A stretch of 28,446 nucleotides of DNA, taken from contig JAZQQJ010000085.1 of assembly GCA_045629005.1 (NCBI GenBank), positions 1 through 28,446 of the forward strand, read 5' to 3'. This document shows positions 1 to 7,347 of the stretch, one piece after another. Source of the stretch: RGIG3528 sp045629005 (GTDB taxonomy: Bacteria > Bacillota > Clostridia > Lachnospirales > Lachnospiraceae). The notes under the pieces are model-generated. The model was not told the origin of the DNA. It did no database searches and worked only from the letters and a program-made list of their open reading frames with translations. How positions within the stretch are numbered: the stretch's first letter is position 1; the number at the start of each line of letters is the position of its first letter. The translations under genes and the position numbers were made by a program.

Positions 1-377
1 GGAACTTGAGAATTCCATTTTATAACATTCATCAATTTGGAACTTGCAAGTTCCAAATTACTTCTTTCAGAATAGATATTGTCATTCTCTTCTTTTTCAA
101 GTAATCTCCACTCTTCATAAAAAGTACGCATATATCTAAAATTACGTCCTGTAAAACCACGCAAGCCTGGCAGTTCTTTCTGTAATTTTTCACTTATGGC
201 ATCAATCGCTCCAGTCCCCCAAAATCCATTTCTGGAATTCACAGATATATATTTTCCAATACCATAATACAATTGCAGTTGCTTCTCATTTACTGATTTA
301 GCAGCATTATATTGACTTTGAAGAATAGCCAATTTAATTGTTTTCACAGCATCATCATAATTCGTATTTTCTGACAT
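1..377 (-). CDS. DUF1016 / YhcG-type PDDEXK nuclease family protein, N-terminal part (cut by window edge)
   Basis: The frame is open from an ATG at 377 to the window edge, giving about 125 residues that start MSENTNYDDAVKTIKLAIL. The ribosome site GGGAGGAAG sits just upstream. The residues LQLYYGIGKYIS and the stretch ending GLRGFTGRNFRYMRTFYEEW match what I know of the DUF1016 N-terminal domain (YhcG family), in which a helical N-terminal domain precedes a PD-(D/E)XK nuclease domain. The nuclease half would lie outside the window, so catalytic residues cannot be checked. The gene diverges from a small Xre regulator across a 116-bp gap that has promoters in both directions. Families of this type often sit in restriction or other accessory loci; that role is inference here. 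Confidence 0.8.
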   Translation of the reverse strand, partial: MSENTNYDDAVKTIKLAILQSQYNAAKSVNEKQLQLYYGIGKYISVNSRNGFWGTGAIDAISEKLQKELPGLRGFTGRNFRYMRTFYEEWRLLEKEENDNIYSERSNLELASSKLMNVIKWNSQV

Positions 378-390
378 TTTCTTCCTCCCA

Positions 391-419
391 TTGATATTTT
401 ACCTGTTTAGGTGTATAGT
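391..419 (+). promoter_or_regulatory. Sigma-A-type promoter of the Xre regulator gene
   Basis: On the plus strand -35 TTGATA (391-396) and -10 TATAGT (414-419) are 17 bp apart. The left arm of the inverted repeat (419-430) overlaps the end of the -10 box and the expected start site. Repressor binding there would give autoregulation. This promoter and the one for the DUF1016 gene run toward each other, so their transcripts would overlap. Confidence 0.65.
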
Positions 420-461
420 AACCATTGGATATGCTTGTATTATATTATTATCCATTGGTTA
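419..461. promoter_or_regulatory. Inverted-repeat operator candidate between Xre regulator and DUF1016 gene
   Basis: Two 12-nt arms, TAACCATTGGAT (419-430) and ATCCATTGGTTA (450-461), are inverted copies with one mismatch, separated by 19 bp. Their starts are about three helical turns apart. One arm overlaps the plus-strand promoter start region and the other lies in the spacer of the minus-strand promoter. A dimer or tetramer of the adjacent Xre protein is the obvious ligand; that is inferred from position only. Confidence 0.6.
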
Positions 462-468
462 CTGTCAA
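439..468 (-). promoter_or_regulatory. Consensus sigma-A-type promoter of the DUF1016 gene
   Basis: On the minus strand there is a perfect -35 TTGACA (468-463), an 18-bp spacer and a perfect -10 TATAAT (444-439). Transcription would start about 55 bases before the ATG at 377. The right arm of the inverted repeat (450-461) lies inside the spacer, where a bound protein would block polymerase. Confidence 0.75.
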
Positions 469-493
469 TGTTTTTAGGAGGTATATAAAGAAA

Positions 494-838
494 ATGTCCA
501 CACAGTTAATACCTGAACGCTTAAAAATAGCAAGAGAAAATTTAGGAATCACAATGGCTGAAGCCTCCCGAAGATTGAATCTATCCAAAATAGGCTACTG
601 CCGCTATGAATATGGCGAAAGGGTTCCATCCATTCAGACAATAGAAGTCATCGCACAATGCTTTCACACCTCTGTTGATTATTTGGTCGGAATTACAGAC
701 AATCCTTCACCCACACAAATCGTAATCGATAAAGAATCGAATCCGGAATTGTTTGAATTAATCGAACTCTGCCGTAATAACGATTCTGATCAGATCAAAA
801 GATTGATTGCATATTATCAAGAATTATCCAAATACTAA
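494..838 (+). CDS. Xre-family helix-turn-helix transcriptional regulator
   Basis: A 114-residue protein with an N-terminal HTH_3/Xre domain at about residues 7-66. Residues RLKIARENLGITMAEAS, SRRLNLSK and YCRYEYGERVPS show the usual helix-turn-helix pattern, followed by IEVIAQCFHTSVDYLVG, typical of this fold. The C-terminal 45 residues are acidic and helical and probably dimerise the protein. I chose the ATG at 494 because TAGGAGG ends about 13 bases before it; the longer frame from 425 has no ribosome site and starts inside the operator region. It probably represses itself and the divergent DUF1016 gene. No toxin partner is visible downstream. The gene ends about 70 bp before a strong hairpin terminator. 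Confidence 0.85.
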   Translation: MSTQLIPERLKIARENLGITMAEASRRLNLSKIGYCRYEYGERVPSIQTIEVIAQCFHTSVDYLVGITDNPSPTQIVIDKESNPELFELIELCRNNDSDQIKRLIAYYQELSKY

Positions 839-910
839 TGGTTATTTGGCCTCTCATGATAGCTTTTTCCATATTCTACAAGGGTTCTAAAGATTATCCC
901 ATGGACGCAA

Positions 911-949
911 AAAACTCCGCTTCAAACGTTACATTTGAAACGGAGTTTT
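911..949 (-). terminator. Bidirectional intrinsic terminator between Xre gene and ppdK
   Basis: Arms 911-926 and 934-949 pair over 16 positions with one mismatch and a 7-nt loop. On the minus strand the hairpin is followed by TTTTTT, so it best serves ppdK. The plus-strand side has a T-rich arm and can also end the Xre transcript. Confidence 0.8.
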
Positions 950-959
950 CATATTTCTT

Positions 960-988
960 GACAATAGAAAATATCATTTTCTATTGTC
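960..988. repeat. Perfect 12-bp inverted repeat in the ppdK 3' region
   Basis: GACAATAGAAAA (960-971) and TTTTCTATTGTC (977-988) are perfect inverted copies around a 5-nt centre. It lies between the ppdK stop and the ppdK terminator, so it would form an AT-rich hairpin in the ppdK 3' UTR. It could protect the mRNA end, bind a protein, or be a remnant of an element; none of these can be chosen from sequence. Confidence 0.6.
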
Positions 989-1025
989 TATCATTAGTTT
1001 CGCAACCGTTATGTTAGGGATAGCA

Positions 1026-3662
1026 TTACTTATTAGCAATAGCAGCCTGTGCAGCAGCAAGTCTTGCAATAGGAACACGGAATGGTGAACATGAAACATA
1101 GTTCAAACCAATCTTGTGACAGAATTCAACAGATGTTGGATCGCCGCCGTGCTCACCACAGATACCTACATGGAGGTTAGGGTTAACTGGCTTACCAAGC
1201 TTGATTGACATTTCCATAAGCTTGCCTACACCTGTCTGGTCGAGCTTTGCAAATGGATCGTTCTCGAAGATCTTTGTATCATAGTAAGCATTGAGGAACT
1301 TACCAGCGTCATCTCTTGAGAAACCGAATGTCATCTGTGTAAGGTCGTTTGTACCGAAGCAGAAGAAGTCAGCTTCCTTAGCGATTTCATCAGCTGTAAG
1401 AGCAGCACGTGGAATCTCGATCATTGTACCAACTTCGTATGTAAGGTTAGCGCCTGCAGCAGCGATTTCAGCGTCAGCTGTCTCAACAACTACCTTCTTA
1501 ACGTACTTAAGCTCCTTGATTTCACAAACAAGTGGAATCATGATTTCTGGCTTAACTGTCCAATCTGGATGCTTCTTCTGAACGTTGATAGCAGCACGGA
1601 TAACAGCCTTTGTCTGCATTGCAGCGATTTCTGGATATGTAACTGCAAGACGGCAGCCTCTATGACCCATCATAGGGTTGAACTCGTGGAGGCCCTGGAT
1701 AATAGCCTTGATTGTCACAACAGACTTACCCTGAGCTTCTGCAAGCTTCTTAATATCCTCTTCTTCTGTAGGAACGAACTCATGGAGAGGTGGATCCAAG
1801 AAACGGATAGTAACTGGGTTACCCTCAAGAGCCTCATAAAGAGCCTCGAAGTCGCCCTGCTGATATGGAAGAATCTTCTCAAGAGCAGCTTCTCTCTCTT
1901 CTACTGTATCGGAGCAGATCATCTCACGGAAAGCAGCGATTCTGTCAGCTTCGAAGAACATATGCTCTGTACGGCAAAGGCCGATGCCTTCTGCGCCGAG
2001 CTCACGAGCCTTCTTAGCATCACGAGGTGTATCAGCGTATGTACGAACTTTGAGCTTTCTGAACTCATCAGCCCAAGCCATGATACGGCCGAACTCGCCT
2101 GCGATGGAAGCATCAACTGTAGCGATGATGCCATCGTAAATCTTACCTGTTGTACCATCGATGGAGATGCAATCTCCTTCTGTAAATGTCTTGCCTGCAA
2201 GAACGAACTTCTTGTTTTCTTCATCCATTGCGATATCGCCACAACCGGATACGCAGCACTTACCCATACCACGTGCAACTACTGCAGCGTGAGATGTCAT
2301 ACCACCACGAACTGTGAGGATACCCTGAGCAGCCTTCATACCTGTGATGTCTTCAGGTGATGTCTCAAGACGAACAAGAACAACCTTCTCGCCTCTTGCG
2401 TTCCAAGCTTCAGCATCTTCTGCTGTGAATACGATCTTACCGCAAGCAGCACCGGGTGAAGCGCCAAGGCCCTTACCGATAGCTTCTGCCTTCTTAAGAG
2501 CAGCCTGGTCGAACTGAGGATGAAGGAGTGTGTCAAGGTTACGAGGATCGATCATGGCAACTGCTTCTGCAGGTGTCTTGTGTCCTTCGTCAACGTGGTC
2601 ACAAGCAATCTTAAGAGCAGCCTGAGCTGTTCTCTTACCATTACGGCACTGGAGCATGTAGAGCTTCTTGTTCTCAACTGTGAACTCCATATCCTGCATG
2701 TCATGGTAGTGATTTTCAAGTGTCTCGCAAACCTGTGTGAACTGCTTGAATGCTTCAGGGAAGAGCTTCTCCATCTCTGCAATGGGCATAGGTGTACGAA
2801 CACCTGCAACTACGTCTTCACCCTGAGCGTTTGTAAGGAACTCACCCATGAGCTTCTTTTCACCTGTAGCAGGGTCACGTGTGAATGCAACACCTGTACC
2901 GGATTCTTCGTTAAGGTTACCGAATACCATGGGCATTACGTTAACTGCGGTACCCCATGAGTAAGGGATATCGTTGTCACGACGGTAAACGTTTGCACGA
3001 GGGTTATCCCATGAACGGAAAACTGCCTCGATAGCGAGCTTGAGCTGTTCTACGGGATCTGAAGGGAAATCCTTGCCAAGCTGCTTCTTGTATTCTGCCT
3101 TAAACTGCTCAGCGAGCTTCTTAAGGTCTGAAGCGTTAAGCTCAACGTCGAACTTAACACCCTTTTCTTCCTTCATCTGGTCAATGAGCTGTTCGAAGTA
3201 CTTCTTACCAACTTCCATAACAACGTCAGAGAACATCTGGATGAATCTTCTGTATGAGTCATAAACGAATCTTTCAAACTTAGGATCAGGGTTGCCTGCA
3301 ATCATTGCTGCAACTACTTCATCATTAAGACCGAGGTTGAGGATTGTGTCCATCATACCGGGCATTGATGCACGTGCACCTGAACGTACGGATACAAGGA
3401 GAGGGTTCTTGAGGTCGCCGAACTTCTTGCCGTTGATCTCTTCCATCTTCTTAACGTACTCCATGGTCTGAGCCATGATTTCGTCGTTAATCTTTCTGCC
3501 ATCTTCGTAGTACTGTGTGCAGGCTTCTGTTGTGATTGTGAAGCCCTGGGGTACAGGAAGGCCGATGCTGGACATCTCTGCGAGGTTTGCACCCTTACCG
3601 CCGAGAAGGTTACGCATGGTCATGTCGCCTTCGCTGAACATGTAGACCCATTTCTTTGCCAT
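1026..3662 (-). CDS. ppdK: Pyruvate, phosphate dikinase
   Basis: An 878-residue protein, the normal length for PPDK, which interconverts pyruvate, ATP and phosphate with phosphoenolpyruvate, AMP and pyrophosphate in the cytosol. In anaerobes it often runs toward pyruvate and ATP. The N-terminal ATP-grasp part shows GGKGANLAEM and SVRSGARASMPGMMDTILN. The swivelling domain carries the phosphohistidine in GGMTSHAAVVARGMGKCC. The C-terminal PEP/pyruvate barrel shows GLCRTEHMFF, MMGHRGCRL, GTMIEIPRAA, CFGTNDLTQMTFGFSRDD and the catalytic-cysteine motif GICGEHGG. I chose the ATG at 3662 (MAKKWVYMF), preceded by AAAGGAGG; a longer frame to 3710 runs through that ribosome site. Codon use is strongly biased, suggesting high expression. 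It appears monocistronic. No PPDK regulatory protein (PpdR type) is nearby. Confidence 0.98.
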   Translation of the reverse strand: MAKKWVYMFSEGDMTMRNLLGGKGANLAEMSSIGLPVPQGFTITTEACTQYYEDGRKINDEIMAQTMEYVKKMEEINGKKFGDLKNPLLVSVRSGARASMPGMMDTILNLGLNDEVVAAMIAGNPDPKFERFVYDSYRRFIQMFSDVVMEVGKKYFEQLIDQMKEEKGVKFDVELNASDLKKLAEQFKAEYKKQLGKDFPSDPVEQLKLAIEAVFRSWDNPRANVYRRDNDIPYSWGTAVNVMPMVFGNLNEESGTGVAFTRDPATGEKKLMGEFLTNAQGEDVVAGVRTPMPIAEMEKLFPEAFKQFTQVCETLENHYHDMQDMEFTVENKKLYMLQCRNGKRTAQAALKIACDHVDEGHKTPAEAVAMIDPRNLDTLLHPQFDQAALKKAEAIGKGLGASPGAACGKIVFTAEDAEAWNARGEKVVLVRLETSPEDITGMKAAQGILTVRGGMTSHAAVVARGMGKCCVSGCGDIAMDEENKKFVLAGKTFTEGDCISIDGTTGKIYDGIIATVDASIAGEFGRIMAWADEFRKLKVRTYADTPRDAKKARELGAEGIGLCRTEHMFFEADRIAAFREMICSDTVEEREAALEKILPYQQGDFEALYEALEGNPVTIRFLDPPLHEFVPTEEEDIKKLAEAQGKSVVTIKAIIQGLHEFNPMMGHRGCRLAVTYPEIAAMQTKAVIRAAINVQKKHPDWTVKPEIMIPLVCEIKELKYVKKVVVETADAEIAAAGANLTYEVGTMIEIPRAALTADEIAKEADFFCFGTNDLTQMTFGFSRDDAGKFLNAYYDTKIFENDPFAKLDQTGVGKLMEMSIKLGKPVNPNLHVGICGEHGGDPTSVEFCHKIGLNYVSCSPFRVPIARLAAAQAAIANK

Positions 3663-3683
3663 TTTGTTTTTCCTCCTTTGAGA

Positions 3684-3705
3684 GTGTGACGAATCATTGT
3701 CACAC
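3684..3705. promoter_or_regulatory. Inverted repeat just upstream of the ppdK ribosome site
   Basis: GTGTGAC (3684-3690) and GTCACAC (3699-3705) are perfect inverted copies around 8 nt. The dyad ends about 10 bases from the AGGAGG of ppdK, so it could be an operator or a 5' UTR hairpin affecting translation. The spacing does not match a CRP/FNR site. Confidence 0.45.
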
Positions 3706-3744
3706 GTCAATTACCTTTTATTGCTTTTATTACTGCGGTATGCT

Positions 3745-3775
3745 ATTTTACCACAAGTTTATCAAAAATTGTTAA
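3745..3775 (-). promoter_or_regulatory. Probable ppdK promoter (extended -10)
   Basis: On the minus strand TAAAAT (3750-3745) is preceded by TGG, forming an extended -10 element. A weak -35 TTAACA (3775-3770) lies at a long 19-bp spacing. It would give a leader of about 75 bases that contains the dyad 3684-3705. Confidence 0.4.
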
Positions 3776-3825
3776 AAACTTTGCAAAAACGAAAAAAATC
3801 GTCAAATTGCACAAAAAACACAAAT

Positions 3826-3851
3826 AGAGCATGTAAGCGTTTACATGCTCT
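3826..3851 (-). terminator. Intrinsic terminator of glyQS
   Basis: An 11-bp perfect stem (3826-3836 with 3841-3851) with loop GCGT lies right after the glyQS stop. Minus-strand downstream sequence is T-rich (ATTTGTGTTTTTT). On the plus strand it is followed by GTTTTTT. Confidence 0.75.
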
Positions 3852-3859
3852 GTTTTTTA

Positions 3860-5263
3860 TCAAAACTCTAATTTCTTTTCAAGATATGCCTTAAGGTCCT
3901 CGATCTTAATACGTTCCTGAGCCATTGTATCACGGTCACGTACTGTTACGCAGCCGTCATTCTCAGAGTCAAAGTCGTATGTTACGCAGAAAGGAGTACC
4001 GATTTCGTCCTGGCGGCGATAACGCTTTCCGATGTTGCCTCTGTCGTCGAATTCGCAGTTCCAGTACTTGGAAAGCTCTGCATAAATCTTTTCCGCACCT
4101 TCGTCAAGCTTCTTGGAAAGAGGAAGGATGCCGACTTTGATGGGAGCAAGTGCGGGAGGGAAATGAAGAACCGTTCTGACGTCGGGTGCTTCTTCTGTTC
4201 CGATGTTCTCCTCATCATATGCTGCACAGAGGAATGCAAGTGTAACACGATCTGCGCCGAGTGAAGGCTCAACTACGTAAGGAACGTAACGCTGATTCTT
4301 CTCATCGTCAAAGTATGTCATATCCTCGCCGGATGTATTAATGTGCTGGTTGAGGTCGTAGTCCGTACGGTCTGCAATGCCCCAAAGCTCGCCCCATGCG
4401 AACGGGAAGAGGAATTCGATATCTGTTGTGCCCTTTGAGTAGAAGCAAAGCTCCTCAGGGCTGTGGTCACGGAGACGCATTTCATCTTCCTTGATGCCGA
4501 GTGAAACAAGCCAGTCACGGCAGAATGCTCTCCAGTACTTGAACCACTCAAGGTCTGTACCGGGCTCGCAGAAGAACTCAAGCTCCATCTGTTCGAACTC
4601 ACGTGTTCTGAATGTGAAATTACCGGGTGTGATTTCGTTTCTGAAGGACTTACCAATCTGGCCGATTCCGAAGGGAATCTTCTTTCTGGAAGTTCTCTGT
4701 ACGTTCTTGAAGTTTACGAAGATACCCTGTGCTGTTTCGGGACGAAGGTATACCACGTTCTTGGCATCCTCTGTAACACCCTGGAAGGTCTTGAACATGA
4801 GGTTGAACTGTCTGATATCGGTAAAATTATGCTTGCCGCATGTAGGGCACTTAATGTCCTTTTCCTCGATGAAAGCTTTCATCTGATCGTTTGTCCAGCC
4901 GTCAACAGAACCGCCGAGGTCAATCTTGTTTTCGAAAGCGTAATCTTCGATGAGCTTGTCTGCTCTGAAACGCTCGTGGCACTCCTTACAGTCCATAAGA
5001 GGATCCGAGAAACCGCCCAGGTGACCGGACGCAACCCATGTCTGAGGATTCATGAGGATTGCACAGTCTACACCTACGTTGTAGGGATTTTCCTGGATAA
5101 ACTTCTTCCACCATGCCTTCTTAACGTTGTTTTTAAGCTCTACGCCGAGATTGCCGTAATCCCATGTGTTTGCAAGTCCTCCGTAAATCTCGGAGCCGGG
5201 ATATACGAAACCACGTGACTTTGCAAGAGCTATGATTTTGTCCATTGTCTTTTCGCAAGCCAT
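3860..5263 (-). CDS. glyQS: Glycine--tRNA ligase, single-chain dimeric type
   Basis: A 467-residue class II aminoacyl-tRNA synthetase that charges tRNA-Gly, of the alpha2 type found in Bacillales, many Clostridia and eukaryotes rather than the alpha2beta2 GlyQ/GlyS type. The N-terminus has KSRGFVYPGSEIYGGLANTWDYGNLG and a likely zinc site from CKECHERF and CPTCGKHNF. Motif 2 is seen in FRNEITPGNFTFRTREFEQME, and motif 3 in EPSLGADRVTLAFLCAAY. The C-terminal anticodon-binding domain starts near APIKVGILPL. The start is supported by AAGGAG about 9 bases upstream. It has its own promoter and terminator and no T-box: the leader is only about 65 nt with one small hairpin. Confidence 0.97.
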   Translation of the reverse strand: MACEKTMDKIIALAKSRGFVYPGSEIYGGLANTWDYGNLGVELKNNVKKAWWKKFIQENPYNVGVDCAILMNPQTWVASGHLGGFSDPLMDCKECHERFRADKLIEDYAFENKIDLGGSVDGWTNDQMKAFIEEKDIKCPTCGKHNFTDIRQFNLMFKTFQGVTEDAKNVVYLRPETAQGIFVNFKNVQRTSRKKIPFGIGQIGKSFRNEITPGNFTFRTREFEQMELEFFCEPGTDLEWFKYWRAFCRDWLVSLGIKEDEMRLRDHSPEELCFYSKGTTDIEFLFPFAWGELWGIADRTDYDLNQHINTSGEDMTYFDDEKNQRYVPYVVEPSLGADRVTLAFLCAAYDEENIGTEEAPDVRTVLHFPPALAPIKVGILPLSKKLDEGAEKIYAELSKYWNCEFDDRGNIGKRYRRQDEIGTPFCVTYDFDSENDGCVTVRDRDTMAQERIKIEDLKAYLEKKLEF

Positions 5264-5286
5264 AATGTTTTCTCCTTAGTGTTTAT

Positions 5287-5306
5287 ATTGCGATTTGCTT
5301 CGCAAT
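5287..5306 (-). other. Small hairpin in glyQS leader
   Basis: ATTGCGA (5287-5293) and TCGCAAT (5300-5306) pair perfectly over 7 bp with a 6-nt loop, between the predicted start site and the ribosome site. It is too small and lacks the conserved boxes for a T-box. Confidence 0.4.
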
Positions 5307-5334
5307 TACTTTCTTATTAAAAAGCGTTCATGTG

Positions 5335-5363
5335 ATTTTAGTAAAAAAAGTGCTCTCTGTCAA
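5335..5363 (-). promoter_or_regulatory. glyQS promoter, overlapping the upstream terminator
   Basis: -35 TTGACA (5363-5358), a 17-bp spacer and -10 TAAAAT (5340-5335) on the minus strand. The -35 box lies in the loop and one arm of the terminator hairpin of the preceding operon, and the T-run lies in the spacer. Confidence 0.75.
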
Positions 5364-5371
5364 GCACTTTT
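5343..5371 (-). terminator. Intrinsic terminator of the rarA-to-amidase operon
   Basis: AAAAGTGCT and AGCACTTTT (5346-5354 and 5363-5371) form a 9-bp stem with an 8-nt loop, followed on the minus strand by seven T. It lies about 20 bp after the amidase stop and shares bases with the glyQS promoter. Confidence 0.8.
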
Positions 5372-5391
5372 CTTTTCTCATATGTCCGTTT

Positions 5392-6150
5392 TCACTTCAT
5401 TTCGAAAAAACTGTCCAATCCGTTCGCAATGCCTTCGGAAAGCTTATTTTGATAATCCTCCGATGCCATCAGAACGTCTTCTTCGGGATTGGACATAAAG
5501 CCCATTTCAACGATTGTGACAGGAACATTGCACCAGTTTATTCCGCTCATCGTGTCTGTTTCCCACACTCCTCTGTTTAAGGCTCCCGTAGCATTACAAA
5601 GCCCTGTAAGAACACACTCGGAAAGGCTTTTACTTAATGGGTAAAGCGAACCGTTATAAGGGTTTGTTTTTTTCTGGCAGACAGTCATTGCGCCTTTTAT
5701 TGTAGTATTGTCGGAGCTGTCCGCATGAATACGAAGGAATGCATCCGAGCGGAATGCGTTGGCTATCTCTGCCCTCTCTGAATTACTTATATTCACGTTG
5801 TTTGTTTCTCTTACCATAACAACTTTATAGCCTCTTGAGAGAAGCTCTTTTTTAAGTTTCAGGCTCACTTCAAGATTCAATTCATATTCGGGCAATCCGC
5901 TCGTCTTTCCGGCTGTTCCGCTTGAAACCCTTGCCTTTAAAACCGTTGACCCCGGTCCGTCAGGCTCTTTTTCGTTGTCGGACTTACGCTGATGTCCCGC
6001 ATCGATGCATATGATACGTCTTTCGTTATATGCCCTTTCCGAAAGCTCCGGACCGTCTGCAGGCTGTCCGCTGCAAGGCCCGACAGCAACAAAAAATCCT
6101 GTCAGAAGAATAAAAGGCAACGATGCAAGAAAACCGAAATTACATTTCAT
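5392..6150 (-). CDS. N-acetylmuramoyl-L-alanine amidase (Amidase_3), exported
   Basis: A 252-residue zinc amidase that should cut the bond between N-acetylmuramic acid and L-alanine in peptidoglycan outside the cell. Residues 5-27 are hydrophobic and act as signal peptide or anchor; Cys26 is preceded by proline, so a lipobox is not convincing. The Amidase_3 domain covers about 46-250: zinc ligands are expected at His53 (IDAGHQ), Glu88 or Glu90 in LPEYELNLEV and His142 (LRIHADSS), with catalytic Glu215 in VEMGFMSNPEED. It overlaps the end of murD by 11 nt and uses an AAGGAG ribosome site inside murD, so translation is probably coupled. It is the last gene of the operon. It may act in cell separation or wall turnover; the exact role is unknown. 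Confidence 0.92.
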   Translation of the reverse strand: MKCNFGFLASLPFILLTGFFVAVGPCSGQPADGPELSERAYNERRIICIDAGHQRKSDNEKEPDGPGSTVLKARVSSGTAGKTSGLPEYELNLEVSLKLKKELLSRGYKVVMVRETNNVNISNSERAEIANAFRSDAFLRIHADSSDNTTIKGAMTVCQKKTNPYNGSLYPLSKSLSECVLTGLCNATGALNRGVWETDTMSGINWCNVPVTIVEMGFMSNPEEDVLMASEDYQNKLSEGIANGLDSFFEMK

Positions 6151-7333
6151 CTACAAACTCCTTAAACTTATCTCCGCGCTCTTCAAAGTTCTTAAAAAAG
6201 CCATACGACGCAGCTGCAGGAGAAAGGACGACAGCCGAACCCTCCACTGCAATTTCCTTTGCCTTTGCCACAGCTTCTTTAAGGTCGGTTACTACATGGA
6301 TATTGGAATAATTACCACCGCCAAGTTCATTATAAATGCGAAGGCCTGTGTCATACATAAGAACAAAATTCACATTCTTGGTATCTTTAATAAAATCCTC
6401 AAGAATATCATAGTCAATTCCTCTGTCCATGCCACCGACAAGAACAACACCGACATTCGGAACAGACTTCACGGCATTGATGGTTGCCTCCGGAATTGTG
6501 GAAATGGAATCATCATAATAGCGAATGTTTTTGACGGTTCCGATATATTTCAATCTGTGCGGAAGTCCGTCAAAGCCCGCAAGTCCTTCAAGTACACTTT
6601 TTTCATCCAAGCCAAGAATATTAACAGTCATTTCATAAACAAACTCAGCATTTAAAAGATTATGTTCACCGGGGATTTTAAGTGTTATATCATGATTTAA
6701 CTTATCAACAATGCACGTATTTGCGCGTGTTGTGAGCTTTGGAACATTTGCTCCAAGCAGGCACCACCCGTTCTCGTCCTGATGAGTCGTAATATTTGCT
6801 TTTGCAGCAAAGTACTTGTCCAAGGTCTTGTAGTAATCAAGGTGTTCTTCAAAAAGATTGAGAAAAACAGAATACCTCGGAGCCTCTTCAAGCTTTGAAA
6901 GCTGATGGCAGCTCAGTTCAAACACGACGAAAGTGTCATCATCTATTTCATCATAAAGATCAAAACACGGAAGACCGATATTTCCAAGCAGTACGACTTT
7001 TCTGCCGCACGCTTTTATTGCTTCATACATTAGGGAGGAGGTTGTACTTTTTCCTTTTGTACCTGTTATTCCTATTGTGTGTCCGCCGAATTCATTCAGG
7101 AATAGAATTGTCTGTGAGATATACTTCGGATTGTCGGTGAAATAAACAATCCCGGGACTTTTAATAATAAAATCATAGTCATCCTCATTGAAGCCTTCTC
7201 TATTCCCTTCAAAAACGTCAAGCTTCGACACTTCAACATGGCTTCGTATAAATTTCTCTGTTGATTTGCCTTCTCTGCCATATCCCCAGATAAGTATTCT
7301 TTTGTCCTTTAATGTGTCTGTAATCTTTTTCAT
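6140..7333 (-). CDS. murD: UDP-N-acetylmuramoyl-L-alanine--D-glutamate ligase-like Mur ligase
   Basis: A Mur ligase of about 397 residues that adds glutamate to UDP-MurNAc-L-Ala in the cytosol. Seen (numbering from the ATG at 7339): N-terminal GYGREGKS, ATP loop GTKGKSTT (93-100), ELSCHQL, NLFEEHLDYY, the probable carbamylated lysine in YFAAKANI (Lys180), GEHNLLNA, GLPHRLKYIG and the C-terminal SPAAASYGFFKNFEERGDKF. It departs from E. coli-type MurD at two places: NDSKAT is DDSIST (276-281) and GGDGKS is GGMDRG. Two ATGs (7339, 7333) are in frame; the second has better spacing from AAGAAGG. recJ ends 14 nt upstream and the amidase overlaps its end. It lies outside a dcw-type murein cluster. 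A different glutamate-adding specificity (MurD2-like) cannot be excluded. Confidence 0.88.
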   Translation of the reverse strand: MKKITDTLKDKRILIWGYGREGKSTEKFIRSHVEVSKLDVFEGNREGFNEDDYDFIIKSPGIVYFTDNPKYISQTILFLNEFGGHTIGITGTKGKSTTSSLMYEAIKACGRKVVLLGNIGLPCFDLYDEIDDDTFVVFELSCHQLSKLEEAPRYSVFLNLFEEHLDYYKTLDKYFAAKANITTHQDENGWCLLGANVPKLTTRANTCIVDKLNHDITLKIPGEHNLLNAEFVYEMTVNILGLDEKSVLEGLAGFDGLPHRLKYIGTVKNIRYYDDSISTIPEATINAVKSVPNVGVVLVGGMDRGIDYDILEDFIKDTKNVNFVLMYDTGLRIYNELGGGNYSNIHVVTDLKEAVAKAKEIAVEGSAVVLSPAAASYGFFKNFEERGDKFKEFVDEM

Positions 7334-7347
7334 TAACATGAACCTTC

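Noticed and set aside
1569..2360. 263-codon plus-strand open frame
   Set aside because: It lies antisense inside ppdK, whose strong codon bias keeps the opposite frame open. No ribosome site or known domain.
5264..5342. T-box riboswitch before glyQS
   Set aside because: The leader is about 65 nt, has one small hairpin and no T-box core sequence or antiterminator.
5392..6150. Amidase as a lipoprotein
   Set aside because: The only nearby cysteine (Cys26) follows Pro, which does not fit a lipobox.
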